Origin: Anaerolineae bacterium
Lineage (GTDB): Bacteria; Chloroflexota; Anaerolineae; B4-G1; SLSP01
Direction of reading: 5' to 3'
DNA: 24,193 nucleotides
Assembly: GCA_016934645.1 (NCBI GenBank)
Contig: JAFGSL010000316.1
Span: forward strand, 1-24,193
A program made the position numbers and the translations under genes. Positions 1-6,231 of this stretch are shown piece after piece. The first letter of the stretch is position 1, and each line of letters begins with the position of its first letter. The notes beneath the pieces were generated by a model. It ran no database searches, was not told the origin of the DNA, and worked only from the letters and a program-made list of their open reading frames with translations.

Positions 1-370
1 CGCCGTGGACCCGGCGCAGCAAGACGCGAACCCGGGCCACCAGTTCGCGCGGGGAAAAGGGCTTGGTGATGTAGTCATCGGCGCCCAATTCCAAACCAAC
101 GAGACGATCCTCAAGTTCAACCCGCGCTGTCAGCATGATGATGGGAACATCCGACGTGCGCCGCAACGCACGGCAGACGTCCAACCCGTCAATGCCGGGC
201 AGGTTCAGGTCGAGGACCACGAGATCAGGACGTTCGTGACGCACCAGCTCCAGCGCCGTCCGGCCATCACCGGTGACCAACACCCGGAACCCGCTTTTGA
301 CAAGGTAGTCGTGCACCTGCCGCGCGATTTTGGGTTCATCTTCGACCACGAGGATCACGTCTGACGCCAT
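1..370 (-). CDS. OmpR-type response regulator, receiver domain (C-terminus outside window)
   Basis: Reading leftward from ATG at 370, the 123 visible residues form a complete receiver domain: acidic pocket E10-D11-E12, phosphoacceptor D54 in VVLDLNLPG, T81 in MLTA, and K103 in the ITKPFSP motif. The last visible residues (ELVARVRVLLRRV) are the usual alpha5/linker of OmpR/PhoB proteins, so a winged-helix DNA-binding domain probably follows beyond base 1; this is inference. GAAGG lies seven bases upstream of the ATG. It is 36 bp downstream of the small fragment ending at 407, so it may be co-transcribed with that string or have its own promoter. A partner kinase would be expected outside the window. 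The receiver call is firm; the subfamily is likely. Confidence 0.9.
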   Translation of the reverse strand, partial: MASDVILVVEDEPKIARQVHDYLVKSGFRVLVTGDGRTALELVRHERPDLVVLDLNLPGIDGLDVCRALRRTSDVPIIMLTARVELEDRLVGLELGADDYITKPFSPRELVARVRVLLRRVHG

Positions 371-406
371 AGGCCCGCCTTCTTTGCTAAAGGATTAGTG
401 TCAATT

Positions 407-691
407 TCATTGTACCATAGTCGCGGTAGCCTGGCGTACGAAAATGGCAGACCGCCGGTCCGCAAAATCAACGGTCCACTGCGGAGAGCGTTGCAACAAG
501 CGCAACAGGTTACGGTCTTCATGACGGCTCAGAACCACGGTTTGGACATTCTCCGCATCTAGCAGCGCCAACCACTGCGAGTCGAGGCATCCCTTGTCGC
601 GCAATCGCGTGTGGCCGCGACCCCACCGGGTTTGCTGCCAATGCCGCCAGGGATGGCGGTTTGCACGCCATCGAAGGGGAGCGGCGCTCAT
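407..691 (-). CDS. Small protein resembling the C-terminal tail of a GT39-like membrane glycosyltransferase; possible remnant
   Basis: 94 codons starting in an ATGA overlap with the methyltransferase stop, so it is placed for coupled translation. Residues from about 37 onward (WLALLDAENVQTVVLS, then LLQRSPQWTVDF and SAIFVRQ) look like the soluble C-terminal end of bacterial dolichyl-phosphate-mannose-type glycosyltransferases, in which a short alpha/beta segment ends with 'WxxxYxDxxAxxFxR'. The N-terminal third is Arg/Trp/His-rich and unrecognisable, and there are no membrane helices or DxD catalytic motif, so it cannot be an active enzyme of that family. It may be a decayed fragment kept by position, or a genuine small protein. 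The family resemblance is recalled from pattern, not from a search. Confidence 0.4.
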   Translation of the reverse strand: MSAAPLRWRANRHPWRHWQQTRWGRGHTRLRDKGCLDSQWLALLDAENVQTVVLSRHEDRNLLRLLQRSPQWTVDFADRRSAIFVRQATATMVQ

Positions 692-1281
692 CGCGCTGCT
701 CCCCCGGCGGTCTGGTCTACTACGGGGGTGAAGGTGAAACTGTGCATCCCGCGTTTAGCAAGCTTGAAGTTGCCACTGCGCGTCACCCTCGCTGCCAGAT
801 CATCTGGATCCATATGCGGATCGTTCACCGCTAGGATTCCGCCCGGTCGCAGTATCCTATGCATTTCCTCTAAGACGCCTTCCTGATCCCCGAGCATGTG
901 GAAGACGTCAAAGAGCAACGCCACGTCGGAGCTGGCGTCGTTCAGGTCTGGCAGATGGACACCGTTGCTCAGGTATGCGTGGACATTATGCAGTCCCTGG
1001 CGTTTGGCTAATTCTTCCACCCGTTGAATCGCCAGGGGATGGATGTCGACAGCAATCACCACGCCGTTCTTCCCCACACGCGCCGCCAGCTCCGGGATGT
1101 AGGAACCTGGACCGCAGCCATAGTCCAGGATCGTGTCTCCCGCCTTTAGCGGGATTTCATCGAGCAGCACGCCGCGCGGCCTGAGCCAATCGCGAATCCT
1201 GAACATCGCCGCCATTCCCTGAAAGAAGATGCTGGGCATCGGCCGATCAACAACATAGCTTTCGTTGACTGCTTGCGTCAT
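688..1281 (-). CDS. Class I SAM-dependent methyltransferase
   Basis: 197 residues from ATG at 1281, preceded by GGAGG about seven bases upstream. An upstream in-frame start at 1395 would lie inside the previous gene and has no comparable site. Motif I is ILDYGCGPGS at about 51-60. The acidic end of strand 2 follows (VIAVDIHPLAI), then LLFDVFHMLG and the post-motif LRPGGILAVNDPH, all typical of the Methyltransf_11/25 fold. The first 40 residues (FFQGMAAMFRIRDWLRPR) resemble the N-terminus of small-molecule methyltransferases that act on lipids, quinones or arsenicals, but the substrate cannot be told. It overlaps the His-rich gene upstream and the fragment downstream by ATGA each, implying one transcript. 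Confidence 0.85.
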   Translation of the reverse strand: MTQAVNESYVVDRPMPSIFFQGMAAMFRIRDWLRPRGVLLDEIPLKAGDTILDYGCGPGSYIPELAARVGKNGVVIAVDIHPLAIQRVEELAKRQGLHNVHAYLSNGVHLPDLNDASSDVALLFDVFHMLGDQEGVLEEMHRILRPGGILAVNDPHMDPDDLAARVTRSGNFKLAKRGMHSFTFTPVVDQTAGGAAR

Positions 1282-1505
1282 GCTGGTGCCTCCGACTTCT
1301 CTGTGGCTACGTTTTCTTGAGGATAGTGGCAAGCCCAGGTATGGCTTTCCGTATGGTGTTTTCGCCATGCATGTGCAAAGTGCTCGTGGCGCCAATGGTG
1401 CCGCACAGGATGTTCACATCCAGCAAAGTGCCGAACTGCTGCACCTCCAATCAATACCCCAAGAACCAATGGCCCAACGCGAAATCGACGAGATCGTCCT
1501 ATCAT
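1278..1505 (-). CDS. Small His-rich single-pass membrane protein, function unknown
   Basis: 75 residues from ATG at 1505, with a perfect AAGGAGG nine bases upstream; this strong site is the main reason to accept the gene. The protein begins with basic residues (MIGRSRRFR). One hydrophobic stretch at about 10-25 (VGPLVLGVLIGGAAV) is followed by a tail unusually rich in His (about ten within residues 26-60, for example HHWRHEHFAHAW) plus two Cys. Such a tail could bind metal or heme, but this is inference. The stop overlaps the methyltransferase start by ATGA, so the two are co-translated. I do not recognise a family. Confidence 0.6.
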   Translation of the reverse strand: MIGRSRRFRVGPLVLGVLIGGAAVRHFAGCEHPVRHHWRHEHFAHAWRKHHTESHTWACHYPQENVATEKSEAPA

Positions 1506-1894
1506 TGTTCATAACCTCCTTATGGTTACTGATCCAAACATAACTTTCTAAACGCTATACGCTTTCAAGGGAACCGAAACAGTTTGGTTTCATACGCACG
1601 GATCAGTCGTTTTCTGAATTTACGCTTTTACTATATCCAGAACTTGTGAAGGAATTATGAACAACTATGGCAAGTGTTGTGAACTGCCGGAGTTTCCCCG
1701 TTGGTGATGGCAACATATGTAACATATTGAAGGCAATACTAAGACCTGAGAACCGAGTCGAATTTGTAGACTCCTGGTAATCGTTATACAATGATGGTAT
1801 CGTCGTAGGCTTCATTGGATTCGACTGGAGTGCGTATACGCGCAAATGTCGGGCAGTATGCGTAAAACGCGCCCACGTAGAGCACTGGTGGTAT
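1506..1894. other. Divergent intergenic region of 389 bp
   Basis: No convincing gene. It separates the minus-strand His-rich/methyltransferase string from the plus-strand kinase and must hold promoters for both. Visible signals are a candidate plus-strand promoter at 1764-1792, a perfect 10-bp palindrome GCGTATACGC at 1832-1841, a near copy CGCTATACGC at 1553-1562, and a direct repeat of AACATAT at 1712-1718 and 1721-1727. The region is more AT-rich than the flanking genes. A minus-strand reading frame running through 1603-1983 has no ribosome site and overlaps the kinase start, so I do not accept it. Confidence 0.6.
1764..1792 (+). promoter_or_regulatory. Candidate sigma70-type promoter for the GAF histidine kinase
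   Basis: TTGTAG at 1764-1769 and TACAAT at 1787-1792 are separated by 17 bp. The -10 matches consensus at five of six positions, the -35 only at three. Transcription would start near 1799, leaving a leader of about 95 nt that contains the GCGTATACGC palindrome. Pattern match only. Confidence 0.35.
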
Positions 1895-3517
1895 ATGGAT
1901 AAACAAAAGCAGATAGCCCAAGAATTAGCTGTTTTGTTGAAGCAGCACCGCGAAGAGATTGCTTTAGCCTGGGCCGAAGCCATCCATCAATTACCTGATT
2001 CTCACTACTGTGATCATCCTCTGCAAGAGCTTCGCGCCTCAACATTGCGAGGCATAGATGCTGTCGTGGAAACGCTGGCCACGGACTCCCACACAGCTCT
2101 GGAAGCCTATGTCACGCATACCTACGTAAATCGCGTTCATCTGGGTTTTGACATCAGTGAAGTCATTCACGCGCTCATGTTATGCCGGAATGCAATCTTG
2201 CATATCCTTTGGCGCATCCATCCCGCCGGTTCGTCTACCGCGCAAGCCCTTGCTGTCCAAATGGATATCGTCTTGCGTTGGGCCATCAGCCACCTGAGTG
2301 AGTTGTACATCGCTTCAGAACGCCGGTTGCTCCAGGAACAAGAGGCGCGAACGGCCATGATTTCTGATATGATTCGAGTCGCCAGCTCCACTCTGGAGCT
2401 GGATGAGGTTCTGTCGCACGTGGCTCAGGGGATTGCTGTGGCTATAGGTGTGCAGACCTGCGGTTTTTATCTGGTGGATGAGGAGCAAGGTACCATTACG
2501 CCTAAACTCGAGGTGACGATACCTGCGCTGCGCGATGCAACTTCTGAACAGGTCCGGCTATCTATGCTCTTGCCGCGCCCTCTCACGACCTTCAACGCGC
2601 TTTTCCGGCAAGTCGTAGGGCAGAAAGAGCCATCATTTTGTTTCAATGTGCAAACTGATCCCCGCTTTGATACGCGTCCCTTACAGCAGCTGGGCTTCAA
2701 GTCCGTACTGGCAATTCCCTTTGTCGTCAAAGGACGTGTTGTGGCCGTGGCTTATGCGTTGACCCTCGAAGATTGCCTTGCCTTTACTGACGAACAGATT
2801 GAGTTGGCGCGAAGTCTTGCTGACGCGGCGGCCTTGGCTATTGAGAATGCTCGACTGTACGAACAGATGGAACAATTAGTCGTGAACAAAGAACGGGCCC
2901 GACTATCTTGGGAGATTCATGACGATCTGGCCCCTACGTTGGGAGCGATACAACTGAAGGCTTCGGTGGTTGAAGGCTTATTTGCTGACGGGCAGGTCGA
3001 ACAAGCCAGGGCGACTGTACTCGAACTGGAGGATATGATCAGCGACGCTTATACTAACGTGCGCGAGGCAATTTTCAATCTGCGTGCCATCACATCCCCA
3101 GGTACAGGATTTCTATCCTCACTGCGAGAGTATCTAGACGACTATCGACAGCATTATGGTTTAGATGCAGTGCTTGAGGTCAGGGATGGAGAAGACATCG
3201 AATTGGCCGGAGCTGTTCAGGTTCAGGCGATTCGCATCGTCCAGGAAATGCTGACCAATGTACGTAGGCACGCCAGGACGAACAGAGCACGCGTCTGTGT
3301 TGAACGGAACAACGAGCATGTTCGTATCAGTGTTGAGGATGAAGGGCAGGGGTTTGATCCGGCGCGCTTGATGGAGCGGGATAGTCAATACGTTGGCCTG
3401 CAAGTCATGCGCGAACGAGCAGAGAGCATTGGGGGAACACTCACGCTCGACTCTCAACCTGACAAGGGTACTATTGTGACGCTTGAAGCGCCACTTGCGT
3501 CTCAGGGAGGCGTATGA
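1895..3517 (+). CDS. Cytoplasmic sensor histidine kinase: RsbRD-like N-terminus, GAF, HisKA_3, HATPase_c
   Basis: 540 residues with no membrane segment. Residues about 5-140 are all-helical and resemble the RsbRD/globin-related N-terminal sensor domain (LLKQHREEIALAWAEAI at the start). A GAF domain spans about 160-320, ending in the FTDEQIELARSLADAAALAIENARLYEQ signature. The dimerisation/phosphotransfer helix holds H342 in SWEIHDDLAPTLG, the HisKA_3 (NarX/DesK) type. HATPase motifs follow: N box EMLTNVRRHA at 451-460, DEGQGFD at 482-488, and GLQVMRERAESIGG from 501. The gene ends in an ATGA overlap with a NarL-type regulator, its evident partner. The ligand is unknown; a soluble GAF sensor close to hydrogenase/Hdr genes suggests an internal redox or metabolite cue, which is inference. 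The ribosome site (GGTGG, close to the ATG) is weak. Confidence 0.92.
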   Translation: MDKQKQIAQELAVLLKQHREEIALAWAEAIHQLPDSHYCDHPLQELRASTLRGIDAVVETLATDSHTALEAYVTHTYVNRVHLGFDISEVIHALMLCRNAILHILWRIHPAGSSTAQALAVQMDIVLRWAISHLSELYIASERRLLQEQEARTAMISDMIRVASSTLELDEVLSHVAQGIAVAIGVQTCGFYLVDEEQGTITPKLEVTIPALRDATSEQVRLSMLLPRPLTTFNALFRQVVGQKEPSFCFNVQTDPRFDTRPLQQLGFKSVLAIPFVVKGRVVAVAYALTLEDCLAFTDEQIELARSLADAAALAIENARLYEQMEQLVVNKERARLSWEIHDDLAPTLGAIQLKASVVEGLFADGQVEQARATVLELEDMISDAYTNVREAIFNLRAITSPGTGFLSSLREYLDDYRQHYGLDAVLEVRDGEDIELAGAVQVQAIRIVQEMLTNVRRHARTNRARVCVERNNEHVRISVEDEGQGFDPARLMERDSQYVGLQVMRERAESIGGTLTLDSQPDKGTIVTLEAPLASQGGV

Positions 3518-4188
3518 ACGAGCCATTGCGCATTTTGTTGGCCGATGACCACGTCCTGTTTCGTAAGGGCGTGAGTACCGTACTGGCCTCCCGCCCCAAT
3601 ATGGAGGTCGTAGGTGAAGCCAGTGATGGGTTGGAAGCCATCACTTTGGCGCGGGAGACGATGCCTGATGTCATCCTGATGGACATCGCGATGCCGCGCT
3701 GCAACGGCTTGGAAGCCACGCGGCGAATCAAGCATGAGATGCCCTACGTCAAAGTCATTATCATCACTGTCTCTGATAACGACAGTGACCTTTTTGAGGC
3801 CATCAAATGCGGCGCGCAGGGCTACTTGATTAAAGATCTGAAAGCCTACCAGTTGTTTGATGTGATCGAGGGCGTGGTCAAAGGAGAGGCTTTTCTCTCC
3901 GGCGTGATCGCCGCCAAAATTTTACAAGAATTTCGGCGTCCAGAAGAGAACGTTGTTCAAAAACCGGAAGCGATAGAACCATTGACCGATAGAGAAATTG
4001 AGGTGCTTGAGTTGGTCGCGGAAGGTCGGGCCAACAAAGAGATTGCCGCAGCACTGGTCATTTCGGAAAACACGGTCAAGAACCACCTGAGAAACATTTT
4101 GGACAAGCTGCACTTGCAGAATCGTATCCAGGCGGCAGTGTACGCAGTGCGCGAGGGATTGGTGGGAGGTACCCAGCCACGAAAATAG
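3514..4188 (+). CDS. NarL/FixJ-family response regulator (receiver plus LuxR-type HTH)
   Basis: 224 residues. The receiver has D11-D12, phosphoacceptor D57 in VILMDIAMPR, T85 and K107 in GYLIKD. A linker of about 20 residues leads to the LuxR HTH at about 156-212 (LTDREIEVLELVAEG, then NKEIAAALVISENTVKNHLRNIL), the standard four-helix DNA-binding domain. It starts inside the kinase stop codon (ATGA), with GGGAGG just upstream, so the pair is translationally coupled. The gene is followed by a strong hairpin terminator, making kinase and regulator a two-gene unit. The target is not shown; the hdr/mvh operon starting 0.6 kb downstream is the obvious candidate. Confidence 0.95.
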   Translation: MNEPLRILLADDHVLFRKGVSTVLASRPNMEVVGEASDGLEAITLARETMPDVILMDIAMPRCNGLEATRRIKHEMPYVKVIIITVSDNDSDLFEAIKCGAQGYLIKDLKAYQLFDVIEGVVKGEAFLSGVIAAKILQEFRRPEENVVQKPEAIEPLTDREIEVLELVAEGRANKEIAAALVISENTVKNHLRNILDKLHLQNRIQAAVYAVREGLVGGTQPRK

Positions 4189-4252
4189 CCCAAAACGTAT
4201 TTTGTAATCCGTTCGTACTACGTTTATCACCCAGTTGGGTGGTATTTTGACC

Positions 4253-4283
4253 AAAAGAGCTATCGAAAGATAGCTCTTTTAGT
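4253..4283 (+). terminator. Intrinsic terminator after the NarL-type regulator
   Basis: Perfect 12-bp inverted repeat AAAAGAGCTATC (4253-4264) and GATAGCTCTTTT (4269-4280) around a GAAA tetraloop. The right arm ends in four T. GNRA loops are especially stable. The A/T ends make it usable on either strand, but only plus-strand genes abut it. Confidence 0.85.
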
Positions 4284-4308
4284 TTCCGGCGAATGAATCG
4301 CTTGTGTC

Positions 4309-4337
4309 TTTAAACCTGACCCCACCTATTGTACACT
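4309..4337 (+). promoter_or_regulatory. Candidate promoter giving a leaderless pseudo-receiver transcript
   Basis: TTTAAA (4309-4314) and TACACT (4332-4337) are spaced 17 bp apart. A start seven bases after the -10 would fall on or next to the ATG at 4344, and no Shine-Dalgarno sequence is visible before that ATG. Both hexamers are imperfect. Confidence 0.25.
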
Positions 4338-4343
4338 AATAAT

Positions 4344-4709
4344 ATGAGTACTATGCCTGATAGTGCGTCAAAAGTGCGCGTCTTTATTTTGTCCAAGCAA
4401 TCGTTATTTGACCTGGGCGTTGAGAACCTGCTCCGCCAGGAGGCGGAGCTAGAAGTTGTGGGGCGCGGGGACGATATGGACCAGGCGCTTGTGCAACTCA
4501 AAGCGCTTAGGCCGGATGTCGTTATCTTGAACAGCACCGACGCATCCTGTAGCCCCACGCCGGCAGTACTGCGCTTGATGAATGAAGTTGGCGCCAGAAT
4601 TATCAAGTTGAATTTACAAGACAATACCATCTGTATGTACCGCGAGGAACAGCGGATGATTGAGGAAGTCGGGGACCTGGGGAAATTCGTTCGCCAGGTC
4701 CTTCATTAG
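4344..4709 (+). CDS. Stand-alone pseudo-receiver (response-regulator fold without phosphorylation site)
   Basis: 121 residues from ATG 4344; a TTG at 4329 and an ATG at 4353 are alternatives. The strand/helix pattern is that of NarL-type receivers: VRVFILSKQSLFDLGVENLL matches the beta1/alpha1 pattern 'IRVLLADDHxLFRxGLxxLL', and EVVGRGDDMDQAL matches 'EVVGEAxDGxEAL'. The acidic pair is replaced by LSK (16-18), the phosphoacceptor Asp by N63 in VVILNS, the conserved Thr/Ser by Leu near 89 and the Lys region by Arg. There is no HTH domain. It cannot be phosphorylated in the usual way and may act by protein contact. Its position between the NarL regulator and hdrC, only 68 bp from hdrC, suggests a regulatory role for the redox operon. 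Fold call moderate, role unknown. Confidence 0.65.
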   Translation: MSTMPDSASKVRVFILSKQSLFDLGVENLLRQEAELEVVGRGDDMDQALVQLKALRPDVVILNSTDASCSPTPAVLRLMNEVGARIIKLNLQDNTICMYREEQRMIEEVGDLGKFVRQVLH

Positions 4710-4777
4710 CGGCCTCAGTACTGCGGGCCTAACCACCTAATCAAGTGACCACCAGACTATTAACAGGGAGATTGCCT

Positions 4778-5335
4778 ATGATGTCGTTCCGGCAACAAAT
4801 AGAAGCTATCAGTGGATTTAGTACCAGCGTATGTTTCCAGTGCAGCAAGTGTTCTGCCGGCTGTCCTATGGCAGGAATGATGGATCTCAAGACCGCCCAG
4901 GTAATGCATAGTATCCGCCTGAATCGTGAAGATGTGGTACTTAACAGTACCGCTATCTGGTTGTGCGTGGGCTGCGAAACCTGCTCAGCACGCTGTCCGC
5001 AACAAGTTGAGCCGGCCGAAGCGATGAATGCCGCGCGCATTCTAGCGCTCAGAAAAGGCATCAAACCCAGCGTGAAGGAGGTTGGCATCTATTACAACGC
5101 CTTTGTGACCAGCATGTGGTTGAACGGCAAGATTCACGACATCTCGGTGGTTGCGGCAACCAGTCTGCTCACCGGGAAAATCATTGAGGACATACCGCTA
5201 GCGTGGAAGCTATTGACGCATGGGCGCATCAAACTGCCCCCGATCCCGTTTACCGGAAGCAGTGGCTATCGCCAGATTCGCGAGAGAGCACGCGCAAAGG
5301 AATCGCAAGCACGTGAAAAGGAGGCCACTCAATGA
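4778..5335 (+). CDS. hdrC: Heterodisulfide reductase subunit C (2[4Fe-4S] ferredoxin-like)
   Basis: 185 residues. ATG at 4778 is preceded by AGGGAG about seven bases away; a GTG at 4745 would put this site inside the gene. Two classical cluster motifs are complete: C19-x2-C22-x2-C25-x3-C29-P and C63-x2-C66-x2-C69-x3-C73-P. The alpha-helical C-terminal half carries no membrane helix, unlike HdrE/DsrM-linked forms, so the complex should be cytoplasmic. In the family, HdrC passes electrons from HdrA to HdrB. The C-terminus is highly charged (RERARAKESQAREKEA), probably an exposed tail. It overlaps hdrB by ATGA. Confidence 0.93.
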   Translation: MMSFRQQIEAISGFSTSVCFQCSKCSAGCPMAGMMDLKTAQVMHSIRLNREDVVLNSTAIWLCVGCETCSARCPQQVEPAEAMNAARILALRKGIKPSVKEVGIYYNAFVTSMWLNGKIHDISVVAATSLLTGKIIEDIPLAWKLLTHGRIKLPPIPFTGSSGYRQIRERARAKESQAREKEATQ

Positions 5336-6231
5336 GATACGGCTATTATCCTGGTTGTTCCCTGGAAAGCATCAGCGCCGAGTATGATCATTCGATGCGC
5401 AAACTCTTCCATGTGTTGGATGTCAAAATCGAGGACTTGGAAGATTGGATTTGCTGCGGTACGGTCGCGGCAGCCTCGATGTCCCATCTGATCGGGTTAG
5501 GCACGCCGCTGTGGAATGTAGCACGGGCCAAACAGATGGGCTTCGACCAGCTCATTGCACCATGTAGCGCTTGCGTCTATCACTTCAAACACGCTGTCAA
5601 GAAAATCGAGGAGAACCCCGCCTTGCGTGCGGAGATCGAAGAAGTCCTCGAGATGCCCTTGGATGACGCTCCCCCCACTATCCACCCGCTGGAATTGCTC
5701 AGCACCGACCCTTTCGAGGCGCGGATCAAATCTCATCTTACTCCAGGACGCGATCTTTCCGACCTGAAGGTCGTGTGTTATTACGGTTGTCATGTCTCCC
5801 GCCCGGCCAGAGTGATGCAGTTCGATAACCCAGAGAATCCCCGAAGTATGGATCGGATCCTCAGTTGGGTGGGAGCGCAGGCTGTGGATTGGAAATGCAA
5901 GGTAGACTGCTGCGGCGCGCATTTCAATCTGATCAAGCCCGACGTCGTTGTGGATTTGTGCATCCCCATCGTCGAAGCGGCTCTGGAAGTAGATGCCGAT
6001 GCCATCATTGTGGCTTGCCCGATGTGCCAGGCGAACCTGGACACGCGCCAGGGCGAAATCTCCAAGAAGATGGGGCGACCGATCAATATCCCTATTCTCT
6101 ACTTCTCACAGGTCGTCGGTTATGCACTTGGACTAGAAAGCAGCGTGCTGGGTCTCAAGAAACATCTCGTGAATCCACTTCCCCTGATGCTAGAGAAATG
6201 TTCAGGTCGGCAGATGGAGGTAAGCGCATGA
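5332..6231 (+). CDS. hdrB: Heterodisulfide reductase subunit B (noncubane cluster catalytic subunit)
   Basis: 299 residues with both CCG domains intact. The first has C9, C41-C42-G, C78-x2-C81. The second has C153, C193-C194-G, C229-x2-C232. In methanogen HdrB this pattern binds two noncubane [4Fe-4S] clusters that cleave the disulfide, so the subunit should be catalytically competent. The natural substrate in a non-methanogen is not known (another thiol/disulfide, a protein disulfide, or a carrier). AAGGAGG lies seven bases before the ATG, which overlaps the hdrC stop. The 65 residues after the last CPMC motif form the normal C-terminal helical part. Firm call. Confidence 0.94.
   Translation: MRYGYYPGCSLESISAEYDHSMRKLFHVLDVKIEDLEDWICCGTVAAASMSHLIGLGTPLWNVARAKQMGFDQLIAPCSACVYHFKHAVKKIEENPALRAEIEEVLEMPLDDAPPTIHPLELLSTDPFEARIKSHLTPGRDLSDLKVVCYYGCHVSRPARVMQFDNPENPRSMDRILSWVGAQAVDWKCKVDCCGAHFNLIKPDVVVDLCIPIVEAALEVDADAIIVACPMCQANLDTRQGEISKKMGRPINIPILYFSQVVGYALGLESSVLGLKKHLVNPLPLMLEKCSGRQMEVSA

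Noticed and set aside
5..364. Plus-strand reading frame of 119 codons at the left edge
   Set aside because: It is the antisense shadow of the minus-strand receiver domain, whose motifs are complete.
1603..1983. Minus-strand frame of 126 codons across the divergent region
   Set aside because: No ribosome site, Ser/Thr/His-rich random composition, and it overlaps the well-supported kinase start.
4674..4700. Inverted repeat GACCTGG/CCAGGTC near the end of the pseudo-receiver gene
   Set aside because: Thirteen-base loop, inside coding sequence and no T-run; not a convincing terminator.
5865..6227. Extension of HdrA 121 codons upstream of 6228
   Set aside because: It would run antiparallel in frame through the hdrB coding region, its composition is Arg/Cys-rich noise, and ATG 6228 has GGAGG and an ATGA overlap.
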